A stretch of DNA of 17,659 nt from Pseudomonadota bacterium (GTDB taxonomy: Bacteria > Myxococcota_A > Polyangia > Polyangiales > Polyangiaceae), in NCBI GenBank assembly GCA_023460875.1, contig JAEWOQ010000056.1:1-17659 (forward strand), given 5' to 3'. Position 1 is the stretch's first letter. The number at the start of each line of letters is the position of its first letter. Positions 6,954 through 13,840 of this stretch are shown in pieces. A program made the position numbers and the translations under genes. The notes below the pieces were generated by a model. That model worked only from the letters and a program-made list of their open reading frames with translations. It made no database searches and was not told where the DNA came from.

Positions 6954-7459
6954 GGTCCCACGCGCAGAGCCCTGCTCGGAGGAGGTGGGCTCCTCCGTTG
7001 TTCTTCAGTCTGTTGCTCGCCAGCGGGACCGTCGGGCTCGTCGCCTGTCAGCGCTCCGAGGAGCGCGCCTCGGACGAGCGCGCCCCGACGGAGCGTGGAG
7101 TAACCCCCGCGCTCCGAAGCGAAGGCGCGCGCTTGAGCCGGGCCATCGATCAGCTCCGCGCGGCGGACAACGACCGCAAGGCGGCTCATCTGGAGCGACT
7201 CGCCGCGGAGGACTGCGAGGAGCTGTGTGCGCTCAAGGAGGTCTGCGGCGGCGCCTACCGGGAGCACGTCGCGGCCCTGGACGCGATCCGTGCGGCCCGG
7301 TCCCTCGGCGCCGCGCTCCCAGCGGAGCCGACGGTCGAGGAGCAGGGCCGGGTCGCGGCGCAGCTGGAGGAGGCTCAGCGCCGCCTCGAGGCGGCGCGGA
7401 GAATGTCAGGGGACTGCCTGGACGAGCAGGGGGCCGTGAAGCTCCGGCTGCAGCTGTGA
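6950..7459 (+). CDS. Coiled-coil lipoprotein with TTG start
   Basis: From TTG at 6950 the product is 169 residues: a basic head, a hydrophobic stretch and the lipobox GLVAC (Cys33), giving a typical lipoprotein signal. The mature part is charged and helical, with probable coiled coil at about residues 55-80 and 120-150 (rich in Glu, Arg, Ala and Leu), and five cysteines, three of them in DCEELCALKEVC. The TTG overlaps the TGA of the upstream lipoprotein in the string ATTGA. No ATG in this frame gives a signal peptide, and the frame upstream of 6950 reads as a shadow of the upstream gene, so this start is favoured though not proven. Function is unknown; co-expression with the upstream lipoprotein is likely. 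Confidence 0.68.
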   Translation: MRSHAQSPARRRWAPPLFFSLLLASGTVGLVACQRSEERASDERAPTERGVTPALRSEGARLSRAIDQLRAADNDRKAAHLERLAAEDCEELCALKEVCGGAYREHVAALDAIRAARSLGAALPAEPTVEEQGRVAAQLEEAQRRLEAARRMSGDCLDEQGAVKLRLQL

Positions 7460-7513
7460 CCGGGAGTCGCGAATTTGGCCTGCGCTGGGCCGGCCCCTTA
7501 GGGTTGGCGCCCC

Positions 7514-8146
7514 GTGAGTTCTGCATCCTTTGCTTTCCCTTCGGCGCTGCGTTCGCTGCTCGCCATGACCTTCTTGGGCGTCATGGCGGGCCTCCAAGGA
7601 GGCTGCCTGCAGGTGGAGCTGGACGACGTGGGCGCAACCGGCAGCGGCGGGGCCGGCAGCGGCGGGTCGGCCCCCCGCGACGACGACGAGCCCGACCGTG
7701 AGCCCACCGAGCCGGGCTCCTGCGACTCCTGGAAGGTGAGCTACTGCGACGCCGTCACTCGGTGCTCGTTCGGGGCGCGCCAGGAGTGCGAGACCGACGT
7801 CGGCTATGTCATGTGCCTGGAGGACGCTCCCCTGGGGGCGTGCGCCGAGGCCATCGAAGACGCGTCCTGCGGGAAAATGCCCCAGGACTGCGCCCCGGCG
7901 GACATCGCCGACCGGACCTTGCCCACCGCCGTGTGCCAGGCGCTCCACGAGGAGATCTGCGAGTGGAGCTTGTATTGCGGCTACGAGTACTCCCTCGAGG
8001 GCTGCCAGGTGAACCTCGCCCGGACGCAGCCTTGCCACGAGTTCACGGCCGTGCTCCCTGGTTACGAGGAGTGCCTCGCCGCCTATCGGACCCTGCCCTG
8101 CGACGTGCCGATCCCGCCCGGCTGCGAGGGGCTGCTCCGGCGCTGA
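7514..8146 (+). CDS. Lipoprotein with duplicated 8-cysteine module
   Basis: The 210-residue product has a signal sequence ending in the lipobox LQGGC (Cys31), a Gly/Ser/Asp/Glu-rich linker to about residue 69, and then two copies of an eight-cysteine module. Copy 1 has spacings C-7-C-5-C-7-C-8-C-8-C-8-C-6-C, and copy 2 has C-7-C-5-C-8-C-9-C-12-C-8-C-7-C, with a 14-residue bridge between them. All cysteines are even in number per module, so each could close four disulfides. This points to a stable secreted or surface-displayed domain; no enzymatic motif is seen. The GTG start at 7514 gives a full signal peptide; ATG at 7565 would leave only 13 residues before the lipid cysteine. It is close to the other two lipoprotein genes on the same strand. 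Confidence 0.75.
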   Translation: MSSASFAFPSALRSLLAMTFLGVMAGLQGGCLQVELDDVGATGSGGAGSGGSAPRDDDEPDREPTEPGSCDSWKVSYCDAVTRCSFGARQECETDVGYVMCLEDAPLGACAEAIEDASCGKMPQDCAPADIADRTLPTAVCQALHEEICEWSLYCGYEYSLEGCQVNLARTQPCHEFTAVLPGYEECLAAYRTLPCDVPIPPGCEGLLRR

Positions 8147-8267
8147 GGCGCCCGCAGGGGCTCGGTCGCGCCGCGACGGTCGTCGGCCCGCCGAACGCGC
8201 CTGGGTCCCGTGAGGTCCCGTGCCGCCGGCTCCCACCGCCGGGACCGGATGTGCTACACACGGCCTC

Positions 8268-9923
8268 GTGTTCGACGCACTCAGCAAAGGCTTCCGTGAA
8301 GCCAGGAACCGTTTGGCCGGGCTCACCGAGCTGAACCAAGAGAACATCCAGGCGGCCCTCAAGGAGGTCCGGCAGTCGCTGCTCGAAGCGGACGTCGAGT
8401 TGGGGGTCACGAAGCGTTTCCTCGCTCGTGTGGAGAAGCGGGCCCAGGGCGTCACCGTGCAGACCAAGGTCAAGCACGGAGACCAGGTGCATCGAGTCAG
8501 CGCCGGCGATCAGTTCGTCAAGATCTGCCACGACGAGCTGGTCGAGATCATGCGCCACGACGGCGACCCCCTCGAGTTCGCTGGGCGCGGCCCCACGGGC
8601 ATCATGATGGTGGGCCTCCAAGGCTCAGGTAAGACGACGTCCACCGCCAAGCTGGCGCGCTACTTCCTGAACGACGGCAAGAAGCCCCTGCTCGTCGCGG
8701 CGGACATGCAGCGCCCGGCCGCTGTCGAGCAGTTGAAGGTGCTCGGTGAGCAGGTCGGCGTCCCCGTCTTCAACATCCCCGGCGCGAGCCCCGTCGATAT
8801 CTGCCGCGCGGGCCGCGAAGAGGCGAAGAAGACCGGCTGTGACATCGTCATCTACGACACCGCGGGACGGCTCGCCATCGATGAGCCGTTGATGGAGGAG
8901 CTCGCCGCCATCCGCGAGGCGGTCGCCCCCGAGAACATCCTGCTCGTCATCGACGCGATGATCGGTCAGGACTCCGTGAAGACCGCGAAGGGCTTCAACG
9001 CGCGCCTCGACCTCACCGGGGTGGTGCTCACGAAGCTCGACGGCGACGCGCGCGGCGGCGCGGCCTTGAACGTGAAGGAGATCACCGGCGCGCCGGTGAT
9101 CTTCGTCGGCATGGGGGAGGCTACGGATCAGCTCGAGCTCTTCCGCCCCGACGGCATGGCCAGCCGGGTGCTCGGCATGGGTGACGTCGTCGGCCTGATG
9201 CAGGACTTCGAGGCCGTCGTCGACAAGAGGCAGGCCGAGGAGGACGCCCTGCGCATGATGCAGGGGCAGTTCACCCTGGATGACTTCCTGAATCAGGTCC
9301 GCATGATCCAGAAGATGGGGTCCCTCAAGGACCTCGTCGACAAGATCCCCGGCATGGGCGCGATGATGCCGCCGGGGGCGGAGGCGCAGCTCGACGATCG
9401 GGAGCTCGTGCGCATCGAGGCCATCATCCAGTCGATGACGCCCCAGGAGAAGGCCGATCCAAACATGCTCATCCGTGAGCCATCTCGCGTGAAGCGCATC
9501 GCTCGCGGCTCGGGGAGCCCGGAGCAGGGCGTGAGCGAGCTCGTGCAGAAGTTCTTGTTCATGCAGCAGATGATGGGCGGCATGGGCCAGAACCTGGGCA
9601 TGCTCGGCAACATCCCAGGGATGAAGAACTTGGCCATCGCCCGCAACGCGCGGCGCGCGATGAAGAGCGGCAAGCTCCCGCCGGGCATGGGCGGCATGCC
9701 GGGCGGCGGCTTTCCGGGCATGCCGGGGATGGGTGGCTTCCCGGGCATGCCAGGCATGGGCGGCTTCCCGGGTATGCCAGGTATGGGTGGTATGCCGGGC
9801 ATGGGAGCCGATGTAGGGGCCGGTGCTCCGAAGATGAAGGTGCTCTCCAAGGCGGAGAAGAACGTCCGCAAGAACCAGCGGAAGCGCGAGCGCGACGCTC
9901 GGAAGAAAGCCAAGCGAAAGTAG
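8268..9923 (+). CDS. ffh: Signal recognition particle GTPase Ffh
   Basis: The 551-residue protein is the SRP54-type GTPase that binds SRP RNA and signal sequences and delivers ribosomes to the membrane through FtsY. The N domain (about 1-95) is followed by the G domain, with GLQGSGKTT (116-124), DTAGR (197-201) and TKLDGD (255-260). The M domain carries the RNA-binding SRVKRIARGSG (406-416). GTG at 8268 is chosen because FDALSKGF follows immediately, as at the usual Ffh N-terminus; the frame is open upstream to 8220. There is no Shine-Dalgarno, and a TACACA sequence ends 7 nt before the start. The C-terminus is unusual: three copies of GGFPGMPGM and a very basic tail (KNQRKRERDARKKAKRK) make it about 100 residues longer than the common form. 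Confidence 0.97.
   Translation: MFDALSKGFREARNRLAGLTELNQENIQAALKEVRQSLLEADVELGVTKRFLARVEKRAQGVTVQTKVKHGDQVHRVSAGDQFVKICHDELVEIMRHDGDPLEFAGRGPTGIMMVGLQGSGKTTSTAKLARYFLNDGKKPLLVAADMQRPAAVEQLKVLGEQVGVPVFNIPGASPVDICRAGREEAKKTGCDIVIYDTAGRLAIDEPLMEELAAIREAVAPENILLVIDAMIGQDSVKTAKGFNARLDLTGVVLTKLDGDARGGAALNVKEITGAPVIFVGMGEATDQLELFRPDGMASRVLGMGDVVGLMQDFEAVVDKRQAEEDALRMMQGQFTLDDFLNQVRMIQKMGSLKDLVDKIPGMGAMMPPGAEAQLDDRELVRIEAIIQSMTPQEKADPNMLIREPSRVKRIARGSGSPEQGVSELVQKFLFMQQMMGGMGQNLGMLGNIPGMKNLAIARNARRAMKSGKLPPGMGGMPGGGFPGMPGMGGFPGMPGMGGFPGMPGMGGMPGMGADVGAGAPKMKVLSKAEKNVRKNQRKRERDARKKAKRK
9705..9785 (+). repeat. 27-bp in-frame repeats in the Ffh tail
   Basis: Three 27-bp units at 9705-9731, 9732-9758 and 9759-9785 each encode GGFPGMPGM, followed by a partial unit (GGMPGMG). 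Synonymous differences between units show that the protein sequence is being kept. The Met-rich tail extends the methionine-rich M domain. Confidence 0.9.
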
Positions 9924-9954
9924 CTCGGTCGACGTAGCTCGGTCGACGTAGCTC
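9921..9954. repeat. 14-bp tandem repeat starting at the ffh stop codon
   Basis: TAGCTCGGTCGACG at 9921-9934 is repeated exactly at 9935-9948, and a third partial copy (TAGCTC) begins at 9949. The first TAG is the ffh stop; the next two TAGs fall in the other two frames because 14 is not a multiple of three. Confidence 0.95.
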
Positions 9955-9985
9955 TCTCAGCCGAAGGACGGGGCAGAGAGCTGCG
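9947..9985 (+). terminator. Inverted repeat downstream of ffh
   Basis: AGCTCTCT (9950-9957) pairs perfectly with AGAGAGCT (9975-9982) around a 17-nt loop. The stem can be extended by one wobble and two further pairs to 9947 and 9985. It lies 26 bp past the stop. There is no U-tract, so Rho-independent action is doubtful; position suggests a transcript-end structure for ffh. Confidence 0.45.
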
Positions 9986-10033
9986 GTCGGTTGCTGCTTC
10001 CCGAACGCCCAGCTTTCGTGAGACGATCGAAGG

Positions 10034-10468
10034 ATGGGTAGGAGTCGCATCGACGTCGACATCAGCGCTTGGCCGGTCGTGCTCATCACCCCCCGCGGGG
10101 AGGCCTCGGACGCTCAGTACATGGAGATGTTCCGGACCATCGAGGACCTCTGGAGGCGCAAAGAGAAGTTCCTGGCGATCACGGACACCCGGTTCACCAG
10201 CGTCGGCTCCGCGCGACAGCGGCAGCTGATCGGCGACTGGATGAAGAAGCACGAGTCGCTGACGAACCAGTACTCCCTCGGCTCGATCATCATCCTCTCG
10301 TCGGCGATCGTGCGTGGAGCGCTCACCGCCATCAACTGGATCGCCCAGCCGCGCACCCCGTCGATCTATGTCGCGACCCCCGAGGAGGCCTACGATCGCG
10401 CGCGCCGGCTCCTGGTCGTCCAGGGGCTCGACCCGAACATCGTGCGTCGACTGCATCGAACGGGTTGA
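10034..10468 (+). CDS. Small STAS/SpoIIAA-like protein (tentative)
   Basis: A 144-residue soluble protein without signal peptide or transmembrane segment. The pattern is an opening strand (WPVVLITPRGEAS), a helix (YMEMFRTIEDLWRRKEKF), a central strand ending in Asp (LAITDTR), the helix ARQRQLIGDWMKKH, a hydrophobic strand (SLGSIIILSS) and a C-terminal helix with TPEEAYDRARRLL. This alternating order resembles SpoIIAA/STAS-like proteins that act as protein-binding modules, but the match is by overall pattern, not by a signature motif. The ATG at 10034 has AAGG directly before it, too close for a normal Shine-Dalgarno, and no alternative start is nearby. It follows ffh after 110 bp and converges on rsmI with a 25-bp gap. 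Confidence 0.6.
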   Translation: MGRSRIDVDISAWPVVLITPRGEASDAQYMEMFRTIEDLWRRKEKFLAITDTRFTSVGSARQRQLIGDWMKKHESLTNQYSLGSIIILSSAIVRGALTAINWIAQPRTPSIYVATPEEAYDRARRLLVVQGLDPNIVRRLHRTG

Positions 10469-10476
10469 GCCCGAGA

Positions 10477-10497
10477 GGGCGACTACGGGGCGACTAC
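10477..10497. repeat. 11-bp direct repeat across the rsmI stop
   Basis: GGGCGACTAC at 10477-10486 recurs at 10488-10497, a period of 11 bp. The second copy holds the rsmI stop (TAG on the minus strand, 10494-10496), and the first copy gives another TAG at 10483-10485 in a different frame. It fills most of the 25-bp gap between convergent genes. Confidence 0.85.
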
Positions 10498-11351
10498 TCG
10501 TCCTCGTCGTTCTGCAGCCGTGCGTCCATGCGGGCTTGGATCTGCGTATACATGGACCGTTTGGACAGCGTGGGCTGTGAGCGCATGAGGAGCCCCACGA
10601 TGTCCTTCACGGAGAGCCCCTGGGCGATCAGCGCGTCGATGCGCTCGTCGAGATCGATCTCCGGCTCAGCCTCGGCGGGCGACGTGTTCTGGGCGACGAC
10701 GAGCGTAATCTCGCCGCGCCACTCGTCGGAGTGGGCCGCCAGCTCGTGCAGCGGCCCCACGCGCACCTCTTCGAAGCGCTTGGTGAGCTCGCGGCAGACG
10801 GCCGCCGGGCGATCGGCGGCGAGCTCCGCCAACTCGCCGAGCGTGTCCGCCGCGCGTTGAGGGGACTCGAACAAGACGACGGGGACGTCGCTGTCGACGA
10901 CGCGCTGCAGCGCCTTCGTCCGCTGACGACCCTTGCGCGGGAGAAAGCCCAAGAAGAGGAACGGGCCCTCCACGAGCCCCGACAGCGCGATGGCGGTCGT
11001 CACCGCGCTCGGGCCGGGAGCGGCGGTGATCGGGATCCCCGCGTCGCGGGTCGCGCGCACGAGCGCCCCCCCGGGATCGCTGATGGAGGGCATGCCTGCG
11101 TCGGTGACCAGCGCGAGATCGCGGCCTTCGACGAGGATCTCGATCGCGGTGGCCACCGCGCGATCGGAGGAGTGGGCGTGCAGGGACGAGACGGGTTTGC
11201 CCGTGATGCCGAGGGCGCTCAGGAGGGCGCGGGTGCGGCGAGTGTCTTCTGCGTAGATGCGGTCGACGCCGCGCAGGGTCTCTACGGCGCGCTGGGTGAT
11301 GTCACCCAAGTTGCCGATCGGTGTGCCGACCAGGTGCAGGGTGCCGGGCAT
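10494..11351 (-). CDS. rsmI: 16S rRNA (cytidine-1402 2'-O) methyltransferase RsmI
   Basis: The 285-residue protein matches the SAM-dependent tetrapyrrole-methylase-fold enzyme that 2'-O-methylates C1402 in the 16S rRNA decoding centre. Visible family motifs, in order, are LVGTPIGNLGDIT (7-19), AEDTRRT, VTDAGMPSISDPG, APGPSAV and FLGFLPRKG. The length is normal for RsmI. The ATG at 11351 begins three bases after the stop of the sigma-factor gene (TGA GGC ATG), so the two genes are almost certainly co-transcribed, and translation of rsmI probably depends on ribosomes finishing the sigma gene. The C-terminus ends in an acidic NDEDE. Confidence 0.95.
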   Translation of the reverse strand: MPGTLHLVGTPIGNLGDITQRAVETLRGVDRIYAEDTRRTRALLSALGITGKPVSSLHAHSSDRAVATAIEILVEGRDLALVTDAGMPSISDPGGALVRATRDAGIPITAAPGPSAVTTAIALSGLVEGPFLFLGFLPRKGRQRTKALQRVVDSDVPVVLFESPQRAADTLGELAELAADRPAAVCRELTKRFEEVRVGPLHELAAHSDEWRGEITLVVAQNTSPAEAEPEIDLDERIDALIAQGLSVKDIVGLLMRSQPTLSKRSMYTQIQARMDARLQNDEDE

Positions 11352-11354
11352 GCC

Positions 11355-12485
11355 TCAAGCGCCGACCTCGACGGCGTCGCCCAGGCGGTCCCTCAGGAAC
11401 TCGCGCAGCTTGTTGGTGAGGCGCACCTCGAGCTGGCGTACGCGTTCGCGAGACACGCCGAAGCGATCGCCGAGCTGTTGGAGGGTCTGCGGCTCATCGG
11501 CGGCGAGGCGCTCGTCGAAGATGATGAGCTCCTTGTCCTTGATCGTCTTGCGGAACTCCGCGAGGTGCTCCCGCACCAAGACGCTGAGCTCAGCGCCCTC
11601 CGTGGCCACGTCCGGGCCCGTGGTGTGGGTCGGCAGCAGCTCCACGCGCGCCATTTGGCGCCCGTCGGCCTCGTTGACCGGGGTGTCCAGCGAGGCGTCG
11701 CTGCGGGCGAGCCGCTTGTCCATCTCGATGACGTCCTTCTCGTCGACGTCGAGGCGCTTGGCGAGCTCCGCGTGGGTGGGCTCGATGCCCATCGCCGCTA
11801 GGCGCGCCTTCTCCTTGTTCAGGTTGAAGAACAGCTTGCGCTGGGCCTGGGTGGTGCCGAGCTTCACCATGCGCCAGTTGTTGAGGATGAAGCGCAACAT
11901 GTAGGCGCGGATCCACCAGGCCGCGTAGCTCGAGAGCTTGACGCCCCGGTAGGGGTCGTACTTCTTGACCGCCTGCATGAGGCCGATGTTGCCCTCCTGC
12001 ACGAGGTCCATCATGTTGCGATAGGCCCGGCGGTACTCGTACGCGATCTTCACCACGAGGCGCAGGTTCGCGGTGACCAGGCGCCGGGCGGCGTCGAGAT
12101 CGCCCGTCTCGGTGTAGCGGACGGCGAGCCGCTTCTCCTCATCTGGCGAGAGCAGCGAGTGCTGCTGCACCTCACGCATGTACATCTGGAGCGGGTCGAG
12201 GCGCGCGAGGCTCTCGCTGTCGCTGCTGCGAACCAGAGCGCGCTCCGAGCGGGATTCGACCACCTCGACCTGCCGCTCGTCGAAGTCCCCGCCGAGCTCT
12301 TGGATCTCTGCTTCTTCCGACGGCGCCTCCTCGTCGGAGTGCTCTTTCTCCGCCGCGGGATCCTGCGCTGGTGTGCCCGTCGACGGCGCGCGGCGCTTGC
12401 GGGCGGCGCGGCCCTGGTTGGGCGCTGCCGGGGAGCGTGACCTGCCGGAGGCGGCCTTTGGAGTAACCTTCTTCTTCGATGCCAC
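11355..12485 (-). CDS. RpoH-like sigma-70 family factor
   Basis: From GTG at 12485 the product is 376 residues. After a disordered, basic then acidic head of about 90 residues come region 1.2 (DPLQMYMREVQ), region 2 (RRLVTANLRLVVKIAYEYR, DLVQEGNIGLMQAVKKYDPYRG, then KLSSYAAWWIRAYMLRF) and LGTTQAQRKLFFNL. The last is the RpoH box that marks heat-shock-type factors. Region 4 contains the helix-turn-helix TLQQLGDRFGVSRERVRQLE. Multiple RpoH-like factors with developmental or stress roles are known in myxobacteria, and this one may be such a paralogue. GTG at 12557 is also in frame, but its 24 extra residues look non-coding; neither start has a strong Shine-Dalgarno. It is directly upstream of rsmI. 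Confidence 0.9.
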   Translation of the reverse strand: MASKKKVTPKAASGRSRSPAAPNQGRAARKRRAPSTGTPAQDPAAEKEHSDEEAPSEEAEIQELGGDFDERQVEVVESRSERALVRSSDSESLARLDPLQMYMREVQQHSLLSPDEEKRLAVRYTETGDLDAARRLVTANLRLVVKIAYEYRRAYRNMMDLVQEGNIGLMQAVKKYDPYRGVKLSSYAAWWIRAYMLRFILNNWRMVKLGTTQAQRKLFFNLNKEKARLAAMGIEPTHAELAKRLDVDEKDVIEMDKRLARSDASLDTPVNEADGRQMARVELLPTHTTGPDVATEGAELSVLVREHLAEFRKTIKDKELIIFDERLAADEPQTLQQLGDRFGVSRERVRQLEVRLTNKLREFLRDRLGDAVEVGA

Positions 12486-12674
12486 GGATGAGGACCTAGG
12501 GGAGCACACGGTGGGTCGGAGGGCGACCTCCGTCAACCCGGAGCGCCGTTTTCGCACCTTCGGCGCCTTTTCGAGATCCAGTCTAGCCCACGCCGTGCGC
12601 GCACGGGCTTTCGGCGAGAAACGTCGTGTAACGAGGCCGCTTTCGGTGGGGCCCGTTGTCCGGGGCGTTCGGGC

Positions 12675-12704
12675 TTGAACGTGCCCCGGGGCAAGCGCTA
12701 TCAG
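12675..12704 (+). promoter_or_regulatory. Candidate sigma-70 promoter of the receiver gene
   Basis: TTGAAC (12675-12680) and TATCAG (12699-12704) are separated by 18 bp. Transcription would begin near 12711, about 30 nt before the GTG start at 12741, leaving room for the strong Shine-Dalgarno at 12727-12737. The match is moderate and unproven. Confidence 0.35.
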
Positions 12705-12740
12705 ACAGGGCTAGAGGACCGATTGAAGGAGGAGGGGGAC

Positions 12741-13160
12741 GTGTTGGCTGACCCGACGAGCGCACAACTGAACCGAACTACGAGGCCCTTACGACCGCGG
12801 GTGTTCGTCATCGACGACGAACCGCTGCTCGGCCAGACGCTGAAGCTCGGGCTCGACGACAGCTGCGAGGTCACCCTCGAGACCAGCGGCGCGGCGGCGC
12901 GACGACGGCTCTTGGCTGGTGAGCGCTTCGATCTCGTGCTGTGTGACCTGGGCTTGCCGGATCTGTCCGGCGCCGAGGTGTACCGCGACGTCGTGAGCGC
13001 GCGGCCCGACCTGGCGAAGACCTTCGTGTTGATCACCGGCGGGGCGGTGACGCCCGAGGCCCGCGCCTTCCTCGAGCAGCACGCGGGGCCGCAGCTGCAC
13101 AAGCCGTTCACCCTGGTCGAAGTGGAGCGGCTCGTGCAGCAGGTGGTGAGTCTCGGCTGA
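12741..13160 (+). CDS. Stand-alone response-regulator receiver domain
   Basis: The 139-residue product is a CheY-like receiver with a short N-terminal lead. The acidic pair Asp25-Asp26 (VFVIDDEP), the phospho-acceptor Asp69 in LVLCDLGLPDLSG, Thr99 in LITGG and Lys121 in LHKPF are all present, so phosphorylation should be intact. There is no output domain; such single-domain regulators relay phosphate or act by binding partners. No histidine kinase is in the window. The frame is open from TTG 12675, but GTG at 12741 is preferred because GGAGGAGGGGG ends just upstream and the earlier TTG belongs to the putative -35 box. It is transcribed divergently from the sigma-factor gene. Confidence 0.88.
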   Translation: MLADPTSAQLNRTTRPLRPRVFVIDDEPLLGQTLKLGLDDSCEVTLETSGAAARRRLLAGERFDLVLCDLGLPDLSGAEVYRDVVSARPDLAKTFVLITGGAVTPEARAFLEQHAGPQLHKPFTLVEVERLVQQVVSLG

Positions 13161-13201
13161 GGGCGCTCCGAACGCTCCTCCACGCGCCGAGTGCCCGTAA
13201 A

Positions 13202-13816
13202 TCACTCCCGTCGACACAGGGCGAACCATGTGTCGATGGGTTGGCCGTGGCGTGAGACGGCGCCGATGCAGACGTGCTCGGAGACGCGCCGCATGTCGTC
13301 GCGCAGCCCGTGGTAGACGAAGCGCCCCAGCCGGCGCTGGTTGGGGATGGGGCGGGGCCAACCCGCCGGGACCTCCCGGGGGAGCTCCGTGTAGTCGAAG
13401 AAGAGGCCGCCTTCGTCCTCTCGGACGACGAAGTACCCTGGGGTGGTCGCCCAGTTGAAGGGGCCCGGATTGTACCCGGCGAGAGCGCCGTCCGCCCCGC
13501 GGAAGAAGCGCTTCTGGAACACGCGGAACAAAAGCAGGCTGTTCACGCCGTCGTGGAGGGCCTCGGCGGGCGCCTGGAGGCCGCCCGCGGGTGCGGAGGC
13601 GACCAATTGCTCGGCGCGCAGGGGCTGATCCCGGTACAGCTCGAAGAGACTCTGCAGGTGCTCGGAGCGAGCGCGCCGCAGCCAGGCGACGCGCTCGGCG
13701 CCCGTCATGCGGTCGAGGTGCGCCTCGATGGTGCGAGCCGCTTCACCGGGCTCACCGGACAGGAGCTCGTCCCAGCGGAGGTGGGCGGCGTCGGAGAGGT
13801 TCGCTGCGTGGGCCAT
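13202..13816 (-). CDS. Conserved-looking soluble protein, family not recognised
   Basis: A 204-residue protein without signal peptide. The first 85 residues are helical, with a repeated Arg-rich pattern (RVAWLRRARSEHLQSLFELYRD). The second part looks like a small beta-barrel rich in aromatic residues, with FQKRFFRGADG, GYNPGPFNWATTPGYFVV, FFDYTEL and the ending LRDDMRRVSEHVCIGAV. The last pattern resembles small beta-barrel families that end in a RDE-R-V motif, but this is a loose impression. ATG at 13816 has AGGG close upstream. It starts 24 bp after the ExbD-like lipoprotein gene on the same strand, so the two probably form an operon. Confidence 0.7.
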   Translation of the reverse strand: MAHAANLSDAAHLRWDELLSGEPGEAARTIEAHLDRMTGAERVAWLRRARSEHLQSLFELYRDQPLRAEQLVASAPAGGLQAPAEALHDGVNSLLLFRVFQKRFFRGADGALAGYNPGPFNWATTPGYFVVREDEGGLFFDYTELPREVPAGWPRPIPNQRRLGRFVYHGLRDDMRRVSEHVCIGAVSRHGQPIDTWFALCRRE

Positions 13817-13840
13817 GCCCTAGCGTTCACCATCGCGCCG

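Noticed and set aside
8147..8267. SRP RNA gene next to ffh
   Set aside because: I looked for the conserved GGAA-tetraloop helix 8 sequence here and downstream of ffh and did not find it.
7406..8473. 355-residue minus-strand open frame, and the one at 9293-10456
   Set aside because: Both lie antisense to well supported genes (the cysteine-rich lipoprotein and ffh) and carry no motifs; the Pro/Met-rich run in the second mirrors the Ffh GMP repeats.
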